A stretch of 64,000 bases of DNA from Stentor coeruleus (Eukaryota > Ciliophora > Heterotrichea > Heterotrichida > Stentoridae): contig MPUH01000022.1 in NCBI GenBank assembly GCA_001970955.1, forward strand, positions 1 through 64,000, given 5' to 3'. The stretch's first letter is position 1. Each line of letters starts with the position of its first letter. The notes beneath the pieces are model-generated. The model was given only the letters and a program-made list of their open reading frames with translations, did no database searches and was not told where the DNA came from. Shown here piece after piece: positions 41,914 through 51,565 of this stretch. Position numbers and translations under genes: made by a program.

Positions 41914-42980
41914 TCTTAGGATTTAAACGCTTAAATTTGGTTGACATGCTTTGGATGCATGAGCTTTTAGTACTAGAATGCATAAATTTTTTTTTTTTGA
42001 GTAAAATTAAAGATATAGGATCATTGTGAGATATTAAATCTAGTTTAGAATAAGAAAAGATCAGAGATTTTGATTAAGTATAAAGAAAATTGTATGACTC
42101 AATTTGAATGAAGGATATAAAGATAAAGTTAGAGAGGCTATTTTGGAATCATTATTTAGGGTTTTATAATTTATTTGATTAGATAATATAAATTGTAATG
42201 AGTAGTTTAGGTTTGTTTGGGATATGAGTATTGGATTTAGAAGAAATTAGAAAAGTAGAGATATATGGTTTATTTTAAAGTTGTTTTGTTATAATTTATT
42301 ATGCGAAAGATATTTTTTTGGGTTATTTGATGTTTAAGGTTAAGTGTTCGGTCAAAAATAACTTTAAATCTTTATCATCTTTATTTTCTGAATCTAAACA
42401 TTTTATACTAAAATAAAATTACCTGATATCTTAGGAATATATAATAAAATAGCAAAAAAGCTTAAAGTTCTATAAAATATAATAAATAATTGTTTATTTT
42501 AATATAACTTGGTATATTCATACTGTATATATTATAATTATTACCATTCAAATAAGAGTTTTTTTTATATCACAATAATCTAAGGATTTACATACAAAAT
42601 TCTATTATAATCTAATAAAGTATAATTGTTACTAAATATATTCTCATCAATACCCCAAAATTTTTTATATTCGATTTCCTACACCAAACAGTTTTCATCT
42701 AAGTTTCATTCATATGCGCAATTACCTTTTCAAAAATAATCATTCAATAAAATATTTTTCTCTAATTATAATCTTTCAAAACATTTTCTTATTCTTCAAA
42801 GATCTTGAAGCCACAATCTAAATAAAAATAATTTTCCTAACATTTATATGTTTTTTTTTTCAAACTAAAACAACCACATACACCAAAATACATACTTAAA
42901 TCCTAAAAAATTGTCTTATAATTGTACAAAAAAACATTTTATTTTGAAAACTTTAAAAATTATCATTCCTACCGATATAA
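41914..42980. other. Long intergenic stretch, no gene seen
   Basis: About 1.07 kb between two small + strand genes. Bases up to about 42350 are G-biased and C-poor on the + strand; from about 42360 the sequence turns C-rich and G-poor. That is the pattern of a 3' flank followed by a 5' flank. No supported ORF, tRNA or repeat. Confidence 0.55.
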
Positions 42981-43286
42981 ATGGATCTAGTTAAAGTACA
43001 AGAAGCATCAACAATCAATTCTCCAGAGGAATTACAGACTAATCGAACTCCACTTAAAGGTATATTAAGAAAATCACAAACTACTATTGGAAGGCAAACA
43101 ACTGGTGCTACTGATAGGATGGCCATAAAGCGGACGTCTACAAGTCAAGTCAAACGAGTTACTAGGGTAACTTTTTCTGACAAAGTAAAAAATCTGCCTA
43201 TTTGCACTGTTTTTGAAGTTGAGCCTATAAGTTACGAGGAGCCTGCATCACCTAAAGGAAGTTCTTGTGCTTGCTTATTATTTTAA
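42981..43286 (+). CDS. Small prenylated PP1-docking protein (SILK + RVxF + CaaX)
   Basis: 101 residues, no known family. Three short motifs stand out. PLKGILR at 24-30 matches the SILK-type PP1 docking motif ([GS]IL[RK]), as in inhibitor-2 (KGILK). KRVTRVTFSD at 59-67 contains RVTF, the RVxF motif that binds a groove on protein phosphatase 1. In known regulators SILK lies N-terminal to RVxF, as here, about 35 residues apart. The protein ends C-A-C-L-L-F, a CaaX box (Cys98-Leu-Leu-Phe) whose last residue suggests geranylgeranylation, with Cys96 available for palmitoylation. Several Thr/Ser sites flank the RVxF motif and could switch binding. Inference: a membrane-bound PP1 targeting subunit or inhibitor. 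Confidence 0.75.
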   Translation: MDLVKVQEASTINSPEELQTNRTPLKGILRKSQTTIGRQTTGATDRMAIKRTSTSQVKRVTRVTFSDKVKNLPICTVFEVEPISYEEPASPKGSSCACLLF

Positions 43287-43732
43287 TAATAAGATACATA
43301 TATCTTGACTATAAAATTAGCCTACAAGGGTTTTTTATTCATACTTTATATTGATAGATAGAAAACAATAGATTATTCATCCTGGGATAATTTTGGTATA
43401 TGGATTAAATATCCCTCATGCTGATTGAATAATATAGTTATTCAGTTGAAACCATAAAAATCATAGCAAATAATATTGGTTAAAGGTTACATTTTTTTCA
43501 TCGTCAACTTAATTTTATAAACTCCAATTCACACTAATTATTATTTTTCAATATTTATTCATCAACTTCAATTGTAATTCATATAGATTTAATATCCCAT
43601 AAACCATATATTATTTTCTTAAAATTTACAAAGGTCTAATATACATAAATTATTCACCAATTCTAATAAAAGTATTATTTTCATTTTAGTTTGACAGTAA
43701 AAGTAAAGCCTATAAAAATTTCCAGATAATAA
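43287..43732. other. Intergenic, no gene seen
   Basis: About 446 bases between two + strand genes; AT-rich, turning C-rich and G-poor from about 43500. No supported ORF, RNA or repeat. Confidence 0.55.
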
Positions 43733-44059
43733 ATGGAGAGAAATAAAGAAGTCCGAATAAGTTCAAGAAATGTTTATACAATTTATGTTAGAGCTTTTAA
43801 AGAAATGCTTAAGGATAATAATACTATTGAATATTATGCTTTAGGAAATGCAATAGAAAATGCAGTCAGAGCTGCAGAAATGCTTTGCTCACTTGGATTT
43901 GCTACTCTTGGAAAATTCAATACACTTAGTGTATTAGAACTAGATCGTTCAGGTGTTTATAGAACTAGGAATAAAGTTATTATCATACTAGTTAAAGCTT
44001 CAGGATTTGATAAAGCTTATAATGATTTCAATAGTTCTAGACCTACTAAAAAAGATTAA
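43733..44059 (+). CDS. Alba-domain nucleic acid-binding protein
   Basis: 108 residues, almost entirely one Alba domain. The pattern RNVYTIYVRAFKEMLKDNN, then YYALGNAIENAVRAAEMLCS, follows the Alba/RPP20/RPP25 consensus: a strand, a Lys-bearing helix, a short strand with ALG.AI..AV..AE.L. Archaeal Alba coats DNA and RNA; in eukaryotes small Alba proteins are RNase P/MRP subunits, translation regulators or chromatin factors, and alveolates have several. The C terminus is short and basic (SSRPTKKD) with no RGG extension, closer to the short Rpp20-like class. It is flanked by intergenic DNA on the 5' side and converges on a cNBD gene. Confidence 0.8.
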   Translation: MERNKEVRISSRNVYTIYVRAFKEMLKDNNTIEYYALGNAIENAVRAAEMLCSLGFATLGKFNTLSVLELDRSGVYRTRNKVIIILVKASGFDKAYNDFNSSRPTKKD

Positions 44060-44226
44060 TTACGTAAATTAGATATAAAATAAGTAGTGATAAAGCTTGT
44101 GTTTTTTTATTGTGATACGACTAATATTTTTTATTCAGTGTATAATCTTAAACTACTTCTATTTTACTTTTATCTAATTAATCATTTGTAATCAGATATT
44201 TATAGCCTTATTTATTGAATGCATTA

Positions 44227-45618
44227 CTATTTTTTGTAATAACAATCCTCTCTAACCAAACTCTCATTAATTTCTTTGTGGAATTTATAATGGACACTTT
44301 TTGCTAGCACAGCTTTCTTCCTTAGCAATCTATCAATTTCCATTCTTCCTGATTGGTTTGGCACAGCGCAAGTAGCATCCAACATAGCTGTATACTTAAT
44401 TTTCTTTAATTTCAATTTTTTCTGATGTTCCTTGGCTAATATTTTTTTTGTCTTAGGTTTCTCATGTATATTCCCAATATCATTTCTCTCTTTTTCTCCA
44501 AAAATTTCAAAAATAATCTCTTTCTTAAGTATTAAAATCTCACAGTTTTCTAAACACACAGCTTTATGTTTTCTTTTCCCATCACTTATAACCTCTTCTT
44601 CTCCAAAAAAATCACCTTGTAAAACAGTTTTAACTGGAAGTTCATATATTTTCCTATTTACCATAGTCTCATTACCAGTTCTAGTTGTAGGTAAATTCTT
44701 TTTATTAGTAACTGTAACATATGTCATTAACTGAACACTTCCTTCTTTAATAAAATAAATACCATTAGCGAATTGACCTTCTAAATACACAGATTGTTGT
44801 GAATCATAATGTAAAGACAACATACTCCAAGCTAAATATTCAAGTTTCGCACTAAGAAGTTCTTTAAAAAATGGTATCTCCTTAAGGATTTTTAATATCA
44901 AAACCTTTTGTTTATGTTTTTGTCTTAATATAACATTCTGATAGTTATCTTTATTTATTTTCAATGCTATAACATTATCAATAGCTACAACATTAGCTGT
45001 ACGTAAACAGTTATTTTCTAATGAAGACTCCCCTATAACATTAGCAGGTCCCATTATTTCTAAATATTCTGAAGTTCCTTGTTTATAGATACCTACTCTA
45101 CCTTTATATAAAATAAACATTTCATTACCTTTTTCACCTTCTCTTATTAAAAGTTGTCCTGGTGTAAATTCTTGTGTAGATAATCTTGAACATACTTCAT
45201 TACATGCTGAATCACTAAAAGACTTAAAAAAAACGCATGATTTGCACCAGGATTTTAACTCTTGGTTTTCAAGAGAGTTACGCTGAGTATTTGGTTTTAA
45301 ACAGATTTTACCAATATCAACTTCACTAGAATACTTTAAATAAGATTTTTTAAAGTCAGACCTTTCTAAAAGCCATTGAGGAAATACTTTTGCGTGGTCT
45401 GATGAAAAACGATGAAGTGAGAGTCTAGGTATTAATGGTAAGCTACTTACAGGTGAGGATAAAAATGATTTAGGGGATAATGGAGGATTCAATCCACTTA
45501 TATTTGTTACTGAGGATAGTTGCTTTTTTGTTTTTCTCATTGGGTTTAGGTTTATCAGAGGGGAAAGGAGTTTTTCTGATTTTTGATGTATGCTTCTAGC
45601 GTTTTCCATTGCTTTCAT
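44227..45618 (-). CDS. Cyclic nucleotide-binding protein with two cNBDs
   Basis: 463 residues. A basic, disordered N terminus (about 1-125) is followed by two cyclic nucleotide-binding folds. The first (about 128-240) has TPGQLLIREGEKGNEMFILYKG and a cassette IGESSLENNCLRTANV with the expected Glu and Arg, so it may bind cAMP or cGMP. The second (about 245-385) has the beta-roll and ends GDFFGEEEVISDGKRKHKAV, where the Arg that holds the phosphate is doubtful. The C-terminal 80 residues are very basic. No kinase or channel domain is present. It is separate from the cNBD cluster at 12.9-19.6 kb and looks more divergent. Stand-alone cNBD proteins of this type are frequent in ciliates and some are ciliary; the role here is unknown. 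Confidence 0.85.
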   Translation of the reverse strand: MKAMENARSIHQKSEKLLSPLINLNPMRKTKKQLSSVTNISGLNPPLSPKSFLSSPVSSLPLIPRLSLHRFSSDHAKVFPQWLLERSDFKKSYLKYSSEVDIGKICLKPNTQRNSLENQELKSWCKSCVFFKSFSDSACNEVCSRLSTQEFTPGQLLIREGEKGNEMFILYKGRVGIYKQGTSEYLEIMGPANVIGESSLENNCLRTANVVAIDNVIALKINKDNYQNVILRQKHKQKVLILKILKEIPFFKELLSAKLEYLAWSMLSLHYDSQQSVYLEGQFANGIYFIKEGSVQLMTYVTVTNKKNLPTTRTGNETMVNRKIYELPVKTVLQGDFFGEEEVISDGKRKHKAVCLENCEILILKKEIIFEIFGEKERNDIGNIHEKPKTKKILAKEHQKKLKLKKIKYTAMLDATCAVPNQSGRMEIDRLLRKKAVLAKSVHYKFHKEINESLVREDCYYKK

Positions 45619-45986
45619 AAAGTTTTTAAAAGAACTAACACATTTAGAAAAAAAAAAAATCTATTTGAATATTACTGTATTTTGCTTGATGCTATATATT
45701 GAATTATAAGTTTGATATGATTAAAATTATGGAAAATATAATTCTTGATTTATTAATTAAATTGCACTATAGGAATTAAAAGTAATTTTATAGGATTGAA
45801 TAGTAAGAGAATGGATGTAATGTAAGAATTTTTATTAATATGCTATTTGATATAGATTTTACTAGATGGCGGATTATTACCTGAAATTATGATCTATAAA
45901 TCTATTTAGAAAACAAAAAAAAACAAACTATTAGCTTCTATTCTTATACAAGACTTTAATAATTCTAACTACTAATCCTTATTAGC
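45619..45986. other. Intergenic, no gene seen
   Basis: 368 AT-rich bases between two - strand genes, with A-runs near 45650 and 45915. Nothing else is visible. Confidence 0.55.
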
Positions 45987-46409
45987 CTAAGATAATTGAT
46001 ACTCAAAAGACCAGCAAGCTATAAATATATCACTTAGACCTTTCAATGAATATTGAATATAATAACTTCCTGGATCACTTCCTGCTGGAATTGCTGTTGA
46101 AAATGTATGGCTTTCCCCATTTGAAAAAGCTTGATTTACAGTGACAGTGCTATATTTCCAACTTTGATTGTTGATAGATTGCCCAATTCCGATATCAGCA
46201 ACAGTAACCGATTGATGAAAGACTCCACCCATGTCAATTGTTATGTTTTTCCCACGATCAGGTGGCCAGGGTTTAACATCAAAACTTTTTACTTGATAAT
46301 AATAATTATTAACACATGTATTACCAATAGCCAAACATTTCTTTGGTAGATACATACGCGATTGAACAAAGACAAATAATAAGATAAATAAGCTCAAGGT
46401 CTGCTTCAT
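45987..46409 (-). CDS. Secreted ML-domain (MD-2/NPC2-like) lipid-binding protein
   Basis: 140 residues. A signal peptide (MKQTLSLFILLFVFVQS) leads into a single ML domain, the beta-sandwich that holds lipids such as sterols or phosphatidylglycerol. Diagnostic features are the early Cys pair (C25 and C32), VKSFDVKPWPPDRGKNITIDMGG, and the end of the domain, GSYYIQYSLKGL followed by IACWSFEY, where the Cys pairs with an earlier one. Length and layout match NPC2-type proteins. In ciliates such proteins are often numerous and enter lysosomes or phagosomes; the cargo is not predictable. A broken tandem copy lies about 340 bases upstream on the same strand. Confidence 0.82.
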   Translation of the reverse strand: MKQTLSLFILLFVFVQSRMYLPKKCLAIGNTCVNNYYYQVKSFDVKPWPPDRGKNITIDMGGVFHQSVTVADIGIGQSINNQSWKYSTVTVNQAFSNGESHTFSTAIPAGSDPGSYYIQYSLKGLSDIFIACWSFEYQLS

Positions 46410-46752
46410 TTTTTCACCAAATATAAATAGACTTGAAGATATACAATTAGATTTAAAATATTATTTAGGGAAAATATAGTTTTTATATGAAAATCAGAAA
46501 GGATTCTGTATAGAAATATTAGCTAATCAATGAATTTTTAGTAAATAATATCGCCGTGAGATTTTATATTTTTATTAGAATTTCAAGCTTTATTTCAATA
46601 ATTTTTATACCCTATATGTTTTATAATATATTTTTTTTTAACCTTATTCTTATTGTATCTTATTTTAATATATCATATATTATGCATACATATTATGATT
46701 ATTCAATATTATTATATATCTAATTAAACTAGAGAACCATTAACTAAGTAAT
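46410..46752. other. Intergenic between the ML gene and its dead copy
   Basis: 343 very AT-rich bases, with a T-run near 46630. No gene, RNA or repeat is seen. Confidence 0.5.
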
Positions 46753-47166
46753 CTATTCTAAGAAATAAGTAAATATCCATCATGCTAATATTGGTACTTG
46801 AGTATGCTGTTGCTCCAATGTTATTTGCTGCTTATAAAATCCTTTCTTTTTTCCAGTTGGAGCTGTATAGGTAAAATTTTGAAGAAATATACCAGCGAAA
46901 GCTTGATTTATATAATAAATTGTATGATTCCATTTAGTAGAATCATACTTCATACTGATTCAAATAAGATTTACAACTTCTGTTTGGGGAAATGTGCCAG
47001 ACATCGTGAAGTTTAATGGGACATTTTTGGTTAAAGGCCAATTGTTTATATTAAAGCTTTTCACTGTGAATGTTGAGTTTTTCAGACAGCTACTTCCTAC
47101 TTCATGACCAGATGCTAAGGTGCTTAGGATTGTAATCAGAACTAAGTAAATATATAATAAAGCCAG
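46753..47166 (-). pseudogene. Broken tandem copy of the ML-domain gene
   Basis: The - strand reads as an ML domain from a signal-like hydrophobic stretch (LLYIYLVLITILSTLASG) through SSCLKNSTFTVKSFNINNWPL to WIFTYFLE. It ends at a TAG in exactly the position used by the intact neighbour. Two TGA codons interrupt the frame, at 46960-46962 and 46780-46782; no 15-base intron covers either. The second replaces the conserved Cys of the CWSF motif. No ATG opens the frame: a TAG lies just before the hydrophobic stretch. Similarity to the neighbour runs over the whole domain (VKSF, NQAF), so this is a diverged tandem duplicate. The simplest reading is a pseudogene; recoding of TGA is discussed separately. 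Confidence 0.72.
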
Positions 47167-47657
47167 CTATTATATTATTCTCCACATTCCCAATATTAAT
47201 TCAACAATTTTAGACTATAAAAATACTTTTTAATACTAGGAGAATTGTTTATTTGTAAAAGTTCGATAATTATGTATTTAAGATTTTAAATTCAGTTTAT
47301 TTACAGAAAGAAAATAATCATAAAATATTAGGTATAAATCCTAAATAGTCAATTTTATTTAGTTTTCAAAGAGCACTTATTAGGAATTGTATATATGTAT
47401 AAAACTTATATTGTATAGGATTATTTTTTGTGATTAATAGAATTTTTTATTTGCTACGATTGTTTAAAACGAAAATAGAAATATTTGATTAAATTCGATA
47501 TATAAAATGAATAAAATTCTGGTGTTCCCTAATATGAAAAAAAGGCATAGTAAAACAAATAGGCTACTTTAAAACAGATCTGAGAATATAAGAAGCAAGC
47601 TAACTATATTACCGAAAATCGATATTATTAGAAATAATAAAATTATCATGTGGCGCC
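47167..47657. other. Intergenic, no gene seen
   Basis: About 490 AT-rich bases between the ML pseudogene and the next + strand gene. No supported feature. Confidence 0.5.
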
Positions 47658-48149
47658 ATGAATATAATTATCAGATATATGGATAGAATCTTGATCAGAC
47701 CTAATAAGAAAACACAACATAGAAAATCAAAACTTATGCTTTCTAAAAAAATCAAAGAGTCTAGGGAAATTAGAGAGGCTAGATTCCCAAAAAAGAATCG
47801 AATAATAGCATATTATACACATAGGAAATTCTTGCAATGGAATTATCATGCTCATCCTAAAGTTGATGAAAAAAATCCTTTATCAAAGTATTATTCCAGA
47901 TTGCGTTATGATTATTATATACAAGTTCATGAAAAATATAAAACTTTTCATTTAAAAGACTTGCCAAAACCTGATGAAAATCCATTTAAAAATGATAAAG
48001 AAGATATCAAAACTGAAGTGCCGTCAAAATATTTAATGAAGAAAGCGTTATATTCTTTCAAAAAGAAGTCTAAATATATTGATCTTTTTGGGAATTGTGA
48101 TTCTGTTGAAAATGAGCTAATATACATATATTTTCACAACATCATATAA
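47658..48149 (+). CDS. Small basic protein, function unknown
   Basis: 163 residues, very rich in Lys, Arg and Tyr. No domain is recognised. Residues 1-60 are strongly basic (RPNKKTQHRKSKLMLSKKIK), and the middle has aromatic motifs (YYSRLRYDYYIQVHEKYK). A mitochondrial-ribosomal or RNA-binding role would fit the composition, but there is no motif to prove it. Composition is slightly less AT-rich than the flanks, which supports coding. A second ATG lies 10 bases upstream in another frame, so the start is only probable. The last dozen residues (IYIYFHNII) look like read-through into AT-rich sequence, and the true 3' end may differ if another short intron is present. Confidence 0.5.
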   Translation: MNIIIRYMDRILIRPNKKTQHRKSKLMLSKKIKESREIREARFPKKNRIIAYYTHRKFLQWNYHAHPKVDEKNPLSKYYSRLRYDYYIQVHEKYKTFHLKDLPKPDENPFKNDKEDIKTEVPSKYLMKKALYSFKKKSKYIDLFGNCDSVENELIYIYFHNII

Positions 48150-48641
48150 GTTAGCTATAAACTTAAATATTTTTCAATAAATTGGTATAATTTGAATATA
48201 TGGAATATTTTCTTTTTAGATCTCTCTAGACAATTGATAATTTTAACAGAATGTATGTATTTCTTAATTAATTAAGCTGAAATATATTCATCCACTCTTT
48301 CTAGCCTTTATTTAATTGTTAATTTATCTTACCATCAAAAGCTTACAAACTGACTCTTAAACTCTATACAATTTTTTCAACCAAATAATAATTTCCTATA
48401 AGCAAATAATTAATCTAACAATCTCTATCATATACATAAATATNAATTTCCTATAAGCAAATAATTAATCTAACAATCTCTATCATATACATAAATATCT
48501 TAAAATCCTTTAAGCAGAATATTTTTTAACCTTTTTCTATATTTCAACAACTTTTAATACAATTACCTATCATTAATAATAATTTTCTTCTTTTCAAACA
48601 TAATTCTCAATTCATTCCAAAAAAAAAAAAATTTAAATATA
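48150..48641. other. Intergenic, contains an assembly join
   Basis: About 490 bases between convergent genes. It holds one N flanked by identical 54-base sequences, and an A-run at about 48620. No gene is seen. Confidence 0.55.
48390..48498. repeat. 54-base direct duplication around one N, likely assembly artefact
   Basis: Bases 48390-48443 and 48445-48498 are identical and flank the unresolved base 48444, the same arrangement as at 41325-41415. This is most likely an unmerged contig overlap rather than a biological repeat. Confidence 0.85.
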
Positions 48642-49160
48642 TTATTTTATTACGTACTTACTAACTATATTCTCATCTTCATCTTCCATATATTTTAATT
48701 CATTAATATCATCTTCTATATTAAAATTTATACTGAGCTTATAAGGTTTTTTATTTTTCTGAGGTTCAATATCTAAAGATTCAATAGGAATAAATTTAAA
48801 AAAGTTCTTTTCATCATATTTAGTCAAAGAATCCTCAGCTGATTTTTTTTCTGATATAGAAGAAAGGAGTAATTTATCTGAAGATGAAAATTTATTATTT
48901 TCAATAAGGTTTTCTGATGAATGAGGTAAGGTGATTACATAGCTTTCCCTGCGAGAAGACCATAGTTCTTTTATTTCAAAGTTCAATTTAGGACGCTCTT
49001 TATATGCTGGTTTTGGATTAGCTCCGTGATTTTTCAAAAAAGCATTGAAATTATTCGCCACTTTGTCATTAATTCCATTGATATCTTCAGGGTATGGCTT
49101 TAGGACGATTTTCTTTTCTTCTAACTGAGAGTTTTTATGATAAACAGAGCTGCAACCCAT
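48642..49160 (-). CDS. Small N-acylated protein, function unknown
   Basis: 172 residues. MGCSS at the N terminus is a strong N-myristoylation signal (Gly2, Ser at position 5), with Cys3 for palmitoylation, so it is probably attached to a membrane. The rest is polar with no recognised domain. A Ser-rich stretch lies at about 90-110 (SSSDKLLLSSISEKKS), and the C-terminal third is acidic (NFNIEDDINELKYMEDEDEN). Disorder is likely over most of it. Such small acylated proteins often serve as membrane tethers or signalling adaptors. It shares the acylated start with the two PKG-like proteins but no other similarity. The family is unknown. Confidence 0.65.
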   Translation of the reverse strand: MGCSSVYHKNSQLEEKKIVLKPYPEDINGINDKVANNFNAFLKNHGANPKPAYKERPKLNFEIKELWSSRRESYVITLPHSSENLIENNKFSSSDKLLLSSISEKKSAEDSLTKYDEKNFFKFIPIESLDIEPQKNKKPYKLSINFNIEDDINELKYMEDEDENIVSKYVIK

Positions 49161-49655
49161 AAGAATGGTAAATAAATAATAATCTAATTTTAAGATAAAA
49201 ATCTATTATGGATTTTTATGATATGGTTTAGAGAAAAGACAATAATTTTTATACATTTCAAGTTTTATAGAAATTATAACGATAATTACTAGTTTCTTTA
49301 AGAGAAAAATCATAGTGAATAGCTTTTTTACTTATTGAATGGAGTATAGTCAAGTAACTTTTTTTTCTTTATGAATTCATGATTATTTACAAAGAAAAAT
49401 CACTTTTTAATATATAAATTTGTTATTTTTCATTTAAGTAACACTTTGGGAGAAGATAAAATAATTTTGGTGATGCAATTTCTAGACAATTAAGATATAA
49501 TCAGATCACAATTTCTCATTAAAATCTTCGTTATTAGAATTTATAATAATTTGTTGGGATAACTACGATAAATTATAGATATTAAGATTTCGCAGATATA
49601 CTCTCAGAATTATTTTGCATATTACTTGTAAATTAGTGGTTTTTTAAGCACTAAA
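49161..49655. other. Divergent intergenic region, no gene seen
   Basis: About 495 bases between divergent genes, so promoters for both are expected here. AT-rich; no ORF, RNA or repeat. Confidence 0.5.
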
Positions 49656-50549
49656 ATGTTTTTAGCTATAAAAAGTTATTTAAAAAATAAACTGAGTTAT
49701 AATATATTAATGCAAGATTATGGATACGCATGTGGAATAGGAGCTGTCAGAGCCATGGTACTTATGCCAATCGAGCATCCTTTAGACTATATAAAAACAC
49801 AGATTCAATCAAAATTCTACATGGGTCCAGCAATACCCTTTGTTCGAGAGCATGTGAAACAAAATGGATTTATGAAGCTCTACACAGGATTTTTACCAAA
49901 TACATTTCGAGCTTCAATAAAACAAGCATATAGGCTTCCTCTTATGGTAGCTTTCCCAAACCTCTACAGAAGGTTTATTTCCAAAGAAAATATTATCCAA
50001 ACCTTAACAGGAATATCAATCGCTGTTCTTGAAAGCTACTTCATGTGTCCATTAGAAAGACTTAAAATCTGGTTAATGACTTCACCAAAATCCACACTTA
50101 TGAGTTTTTATTATCAAATCGACCACTTTAAAGAATTATTCAAAGGTGTTAATGCCCTTCTTGTTAGACAAACATTATCTTGGGTAACATTTCTAGGTTT
50201 AACTTCATTATTTAAAGAAACAACAATTACATATAAAGGTAAAGTTGATTATTATGATTTATTAGCTATAGGAGCAATAGTAGGTGTTCTTAATACTCTT
50301 ATAATAATGCCAGCTGACTTTATAAAAACTCATCAGCAAAAATTCAAAGATGTCAGTGGCAAAAACCTTTTTATTGTATTAAAACTTTTGACTAATAGTG
50401 AAAATTCATTAAAAGGTAAATTTCGCATAGTCTATTGTGGATGGAAAGTTCGTATGCTAAATTATATAATCAATGCAGTGTTTACTGTAAGCCTTGTAGA
50501 CTATCTTGAACATAGAATTTCTACTCGGTATATTCATAAACATAGTTAA
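49656..50549 (+). CDS. Mitochondrial carrier family (SLC25) protein
   Basis: 297 residues with three repeats of the carrier family. Each carries the P-x-[DE]-x-x-[KR] signature at the end of its first helix: HPLDYIKTQIQ (repeat 1), CPLERLKIW (repeat 2) and MPADFIKTHQQ (repeat 3). The helices between them (for example GYACGIGAVRAMVLM, ISIAVLESYFM, LAIGAIVGVLNTLIIM) fit the six-helix bundle. The family exchanges metabolites, nucleotides or cofactors across the mitochondrial inner membrane. The substrate cannot be read from the sequence by eye. The glycine-rich parts of the motifs are poorly kept, so it is a divergent member. An in-frame ATG 18 codons later (MQDYGYA) is an alternative start. It converges on the hydrolase gene, with 11 bases between stops. 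Confidence 0.82.
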   Translation: MFLAIKSYLKNKLSYNILMQDYGYACGIGAVRAMVLMPIEHPLDYIKTQIQSKFYMGPAIPFVREHVKQNGFMKLYTGFLPNTFRASIKQAYRLPLMVAFPNLYRRFISKENIIQTLTGISIAVLESYFMCPLERLKIWLMTSPKSTLMSFYYQIDHFKELFKGVNALLVRQTLSWVTFLGLTSLFKETTITYKGKVDYYDLLAIGAIVGVLNTLIIMPADFIKTHQQKFKDVSGKNLFIVLKLLTNSENSLKGKFRIVYCGWKVRMLNYIINAVFTVSLVDYLEHRISTRYIHKHS

Positions 50550-50560
50550 TTTATAGCATA

Positions 50561-51565
50561 TTAATTATTAGCATTTATAGACTTTAATCTTTTTTCTTCT
50601 CTATCAAGTTGTTTTTGGAACTTCACAGAAGCTTTAAGACTGATTTCTTTAGGGAGTTTTTCTGCTTTTTTCTTCTTTTTGTCTCTTATTTTAGGTTCAG
50701 GAAGTAAGTCACACTGTAATGCATTGTAAAAAAAAATCGACACAGAGTCTAGAAAGTATTTAGGCCTAATACTATTATGATCACCTTCAATAAGTATCCT
50801 ATCTTTTTCTCCAGCATAACTGTCAAATAATCTTTCTGTGTGTTTTGGGTATATAAAATTATCGTTAACCCCATGGCAAAATAATATTGGAATATAGCAT
50901 TGGCTTACATGGTCAATTGGGTTTAAAACATCAATATCAAAGCCTGATTTTTTAAGAATAGTTTTTTTAATGATGTTTTTTGCTACTGAGATAATAAAAC
51001 CAGGCATTTTAGAGTATTTCTTAGCTTGTTCTTTAATTACTGTTTTCAATGAACAAAATGGACTATCAGCAACTATCGCAGCTATACTTGGATCAGTCTC
51101 CCCATATAATAAAGCTGTTACTGCACCCATACTCCTTCCCCATAAGCCTATAAAACTAACTTTTTCTGTTTCTCTTAAATAATTGACTACAGTTCGCAAA
51201 TCCTCCTGCTCATTCCACCCTAAACTTATATATTCACCTTCAGATATTCCACATCCTGAAAAATCAAATGTAAAAACTGTTATGTTGGCTGGAAGTAAAC
51301 TACGAAGAAGACTTAGAGACTCTAAACGTGAACCAGCATTACAATGTAAGTAAATTACGCATGGAAGCTCTTTACATACACGTTCTTTGGTCACAGGTTC
51401 GAAATGTGAACACATTAAAGTCAAACATCTAGAATTTGTTAATGTAAAATCTTTTCGTTTGTATAGCCTTTTACGGATTGTGAATCTTTTTGGACCAAGG
51501 GCGTTGATAGAATACTGCTCACGAGGAGGTCGTATAATGCTTTCCCATATGTTTTTATAGCTCAT
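50561..51565 (-). CDS. Alpha/beta hydrolase of the BEM46/ABHD17 type
   Basis: 334 residues. The alpha/beta hydrolase core is clear: YLHCNAGSR (oxyanion region), TFDFSGCGISEG, the nucleophile elbow GRSMG at 143-147 with Ser145, Asp235 in CHGVNDNFIYP and His263 in EGDHNS, giving a complete Ser-Asp-His triad. The N-terminal 65 residues are basic with REQYSINALGPKRF, and the C-terminal 45 are Lys-rich and probably disordered. No signal peptide or membrane helix is seen. Proteins of this type include the ABHD17 depalmitoylases and acyl or peptide hydrolases; ciliates have many. The substrate is not predictable, though the number of acylated proteins nearby makes a depalmitoylase a reasonable guess. 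Confidence 0.85.
   Translation of the reverse strand: MSYKNIWESIIRPPREQYSINALGPKRFTIRKRLYKRKDFTLTNSRCLTLMCSHFEPVTKERVCKELPCVIYLHCNAGSRLESLSLLRSLLPANITVFTFDFSGCGISEGEYISLGWNEQEDLRTVVNYLRETEKVSFIGLWGRSMGAVTALLYGETDPSIAAIVADSPFCSLKTVIKEQAKKYSKMPGFIISVAKNIIKKTILKKSGFDIDVLNPIDHVSQCYIPILFCHGVNDNFIYPKHTERLFDSYAGEKDRILIEGDHNSIRPKYFLDSVSIFFYNALQCDLLPEPKIRDKKKKKAEKLPKEISLKASVKFQKQLDREEKRLKSINANN

Noticed and set aside
46780-46962. TGA read as Trp or Cys in this genome
   Set aside because: Trp codons in the intact genes are TGG, the ankyrin kinase ends in TGA, and only the start-less ML copy has in-frame TGA outside introns.
46798-47016. 72-codon + strand frame
   Set aside because: It lies antisense to the ML-domain pseudogene, whose homology explains the region.
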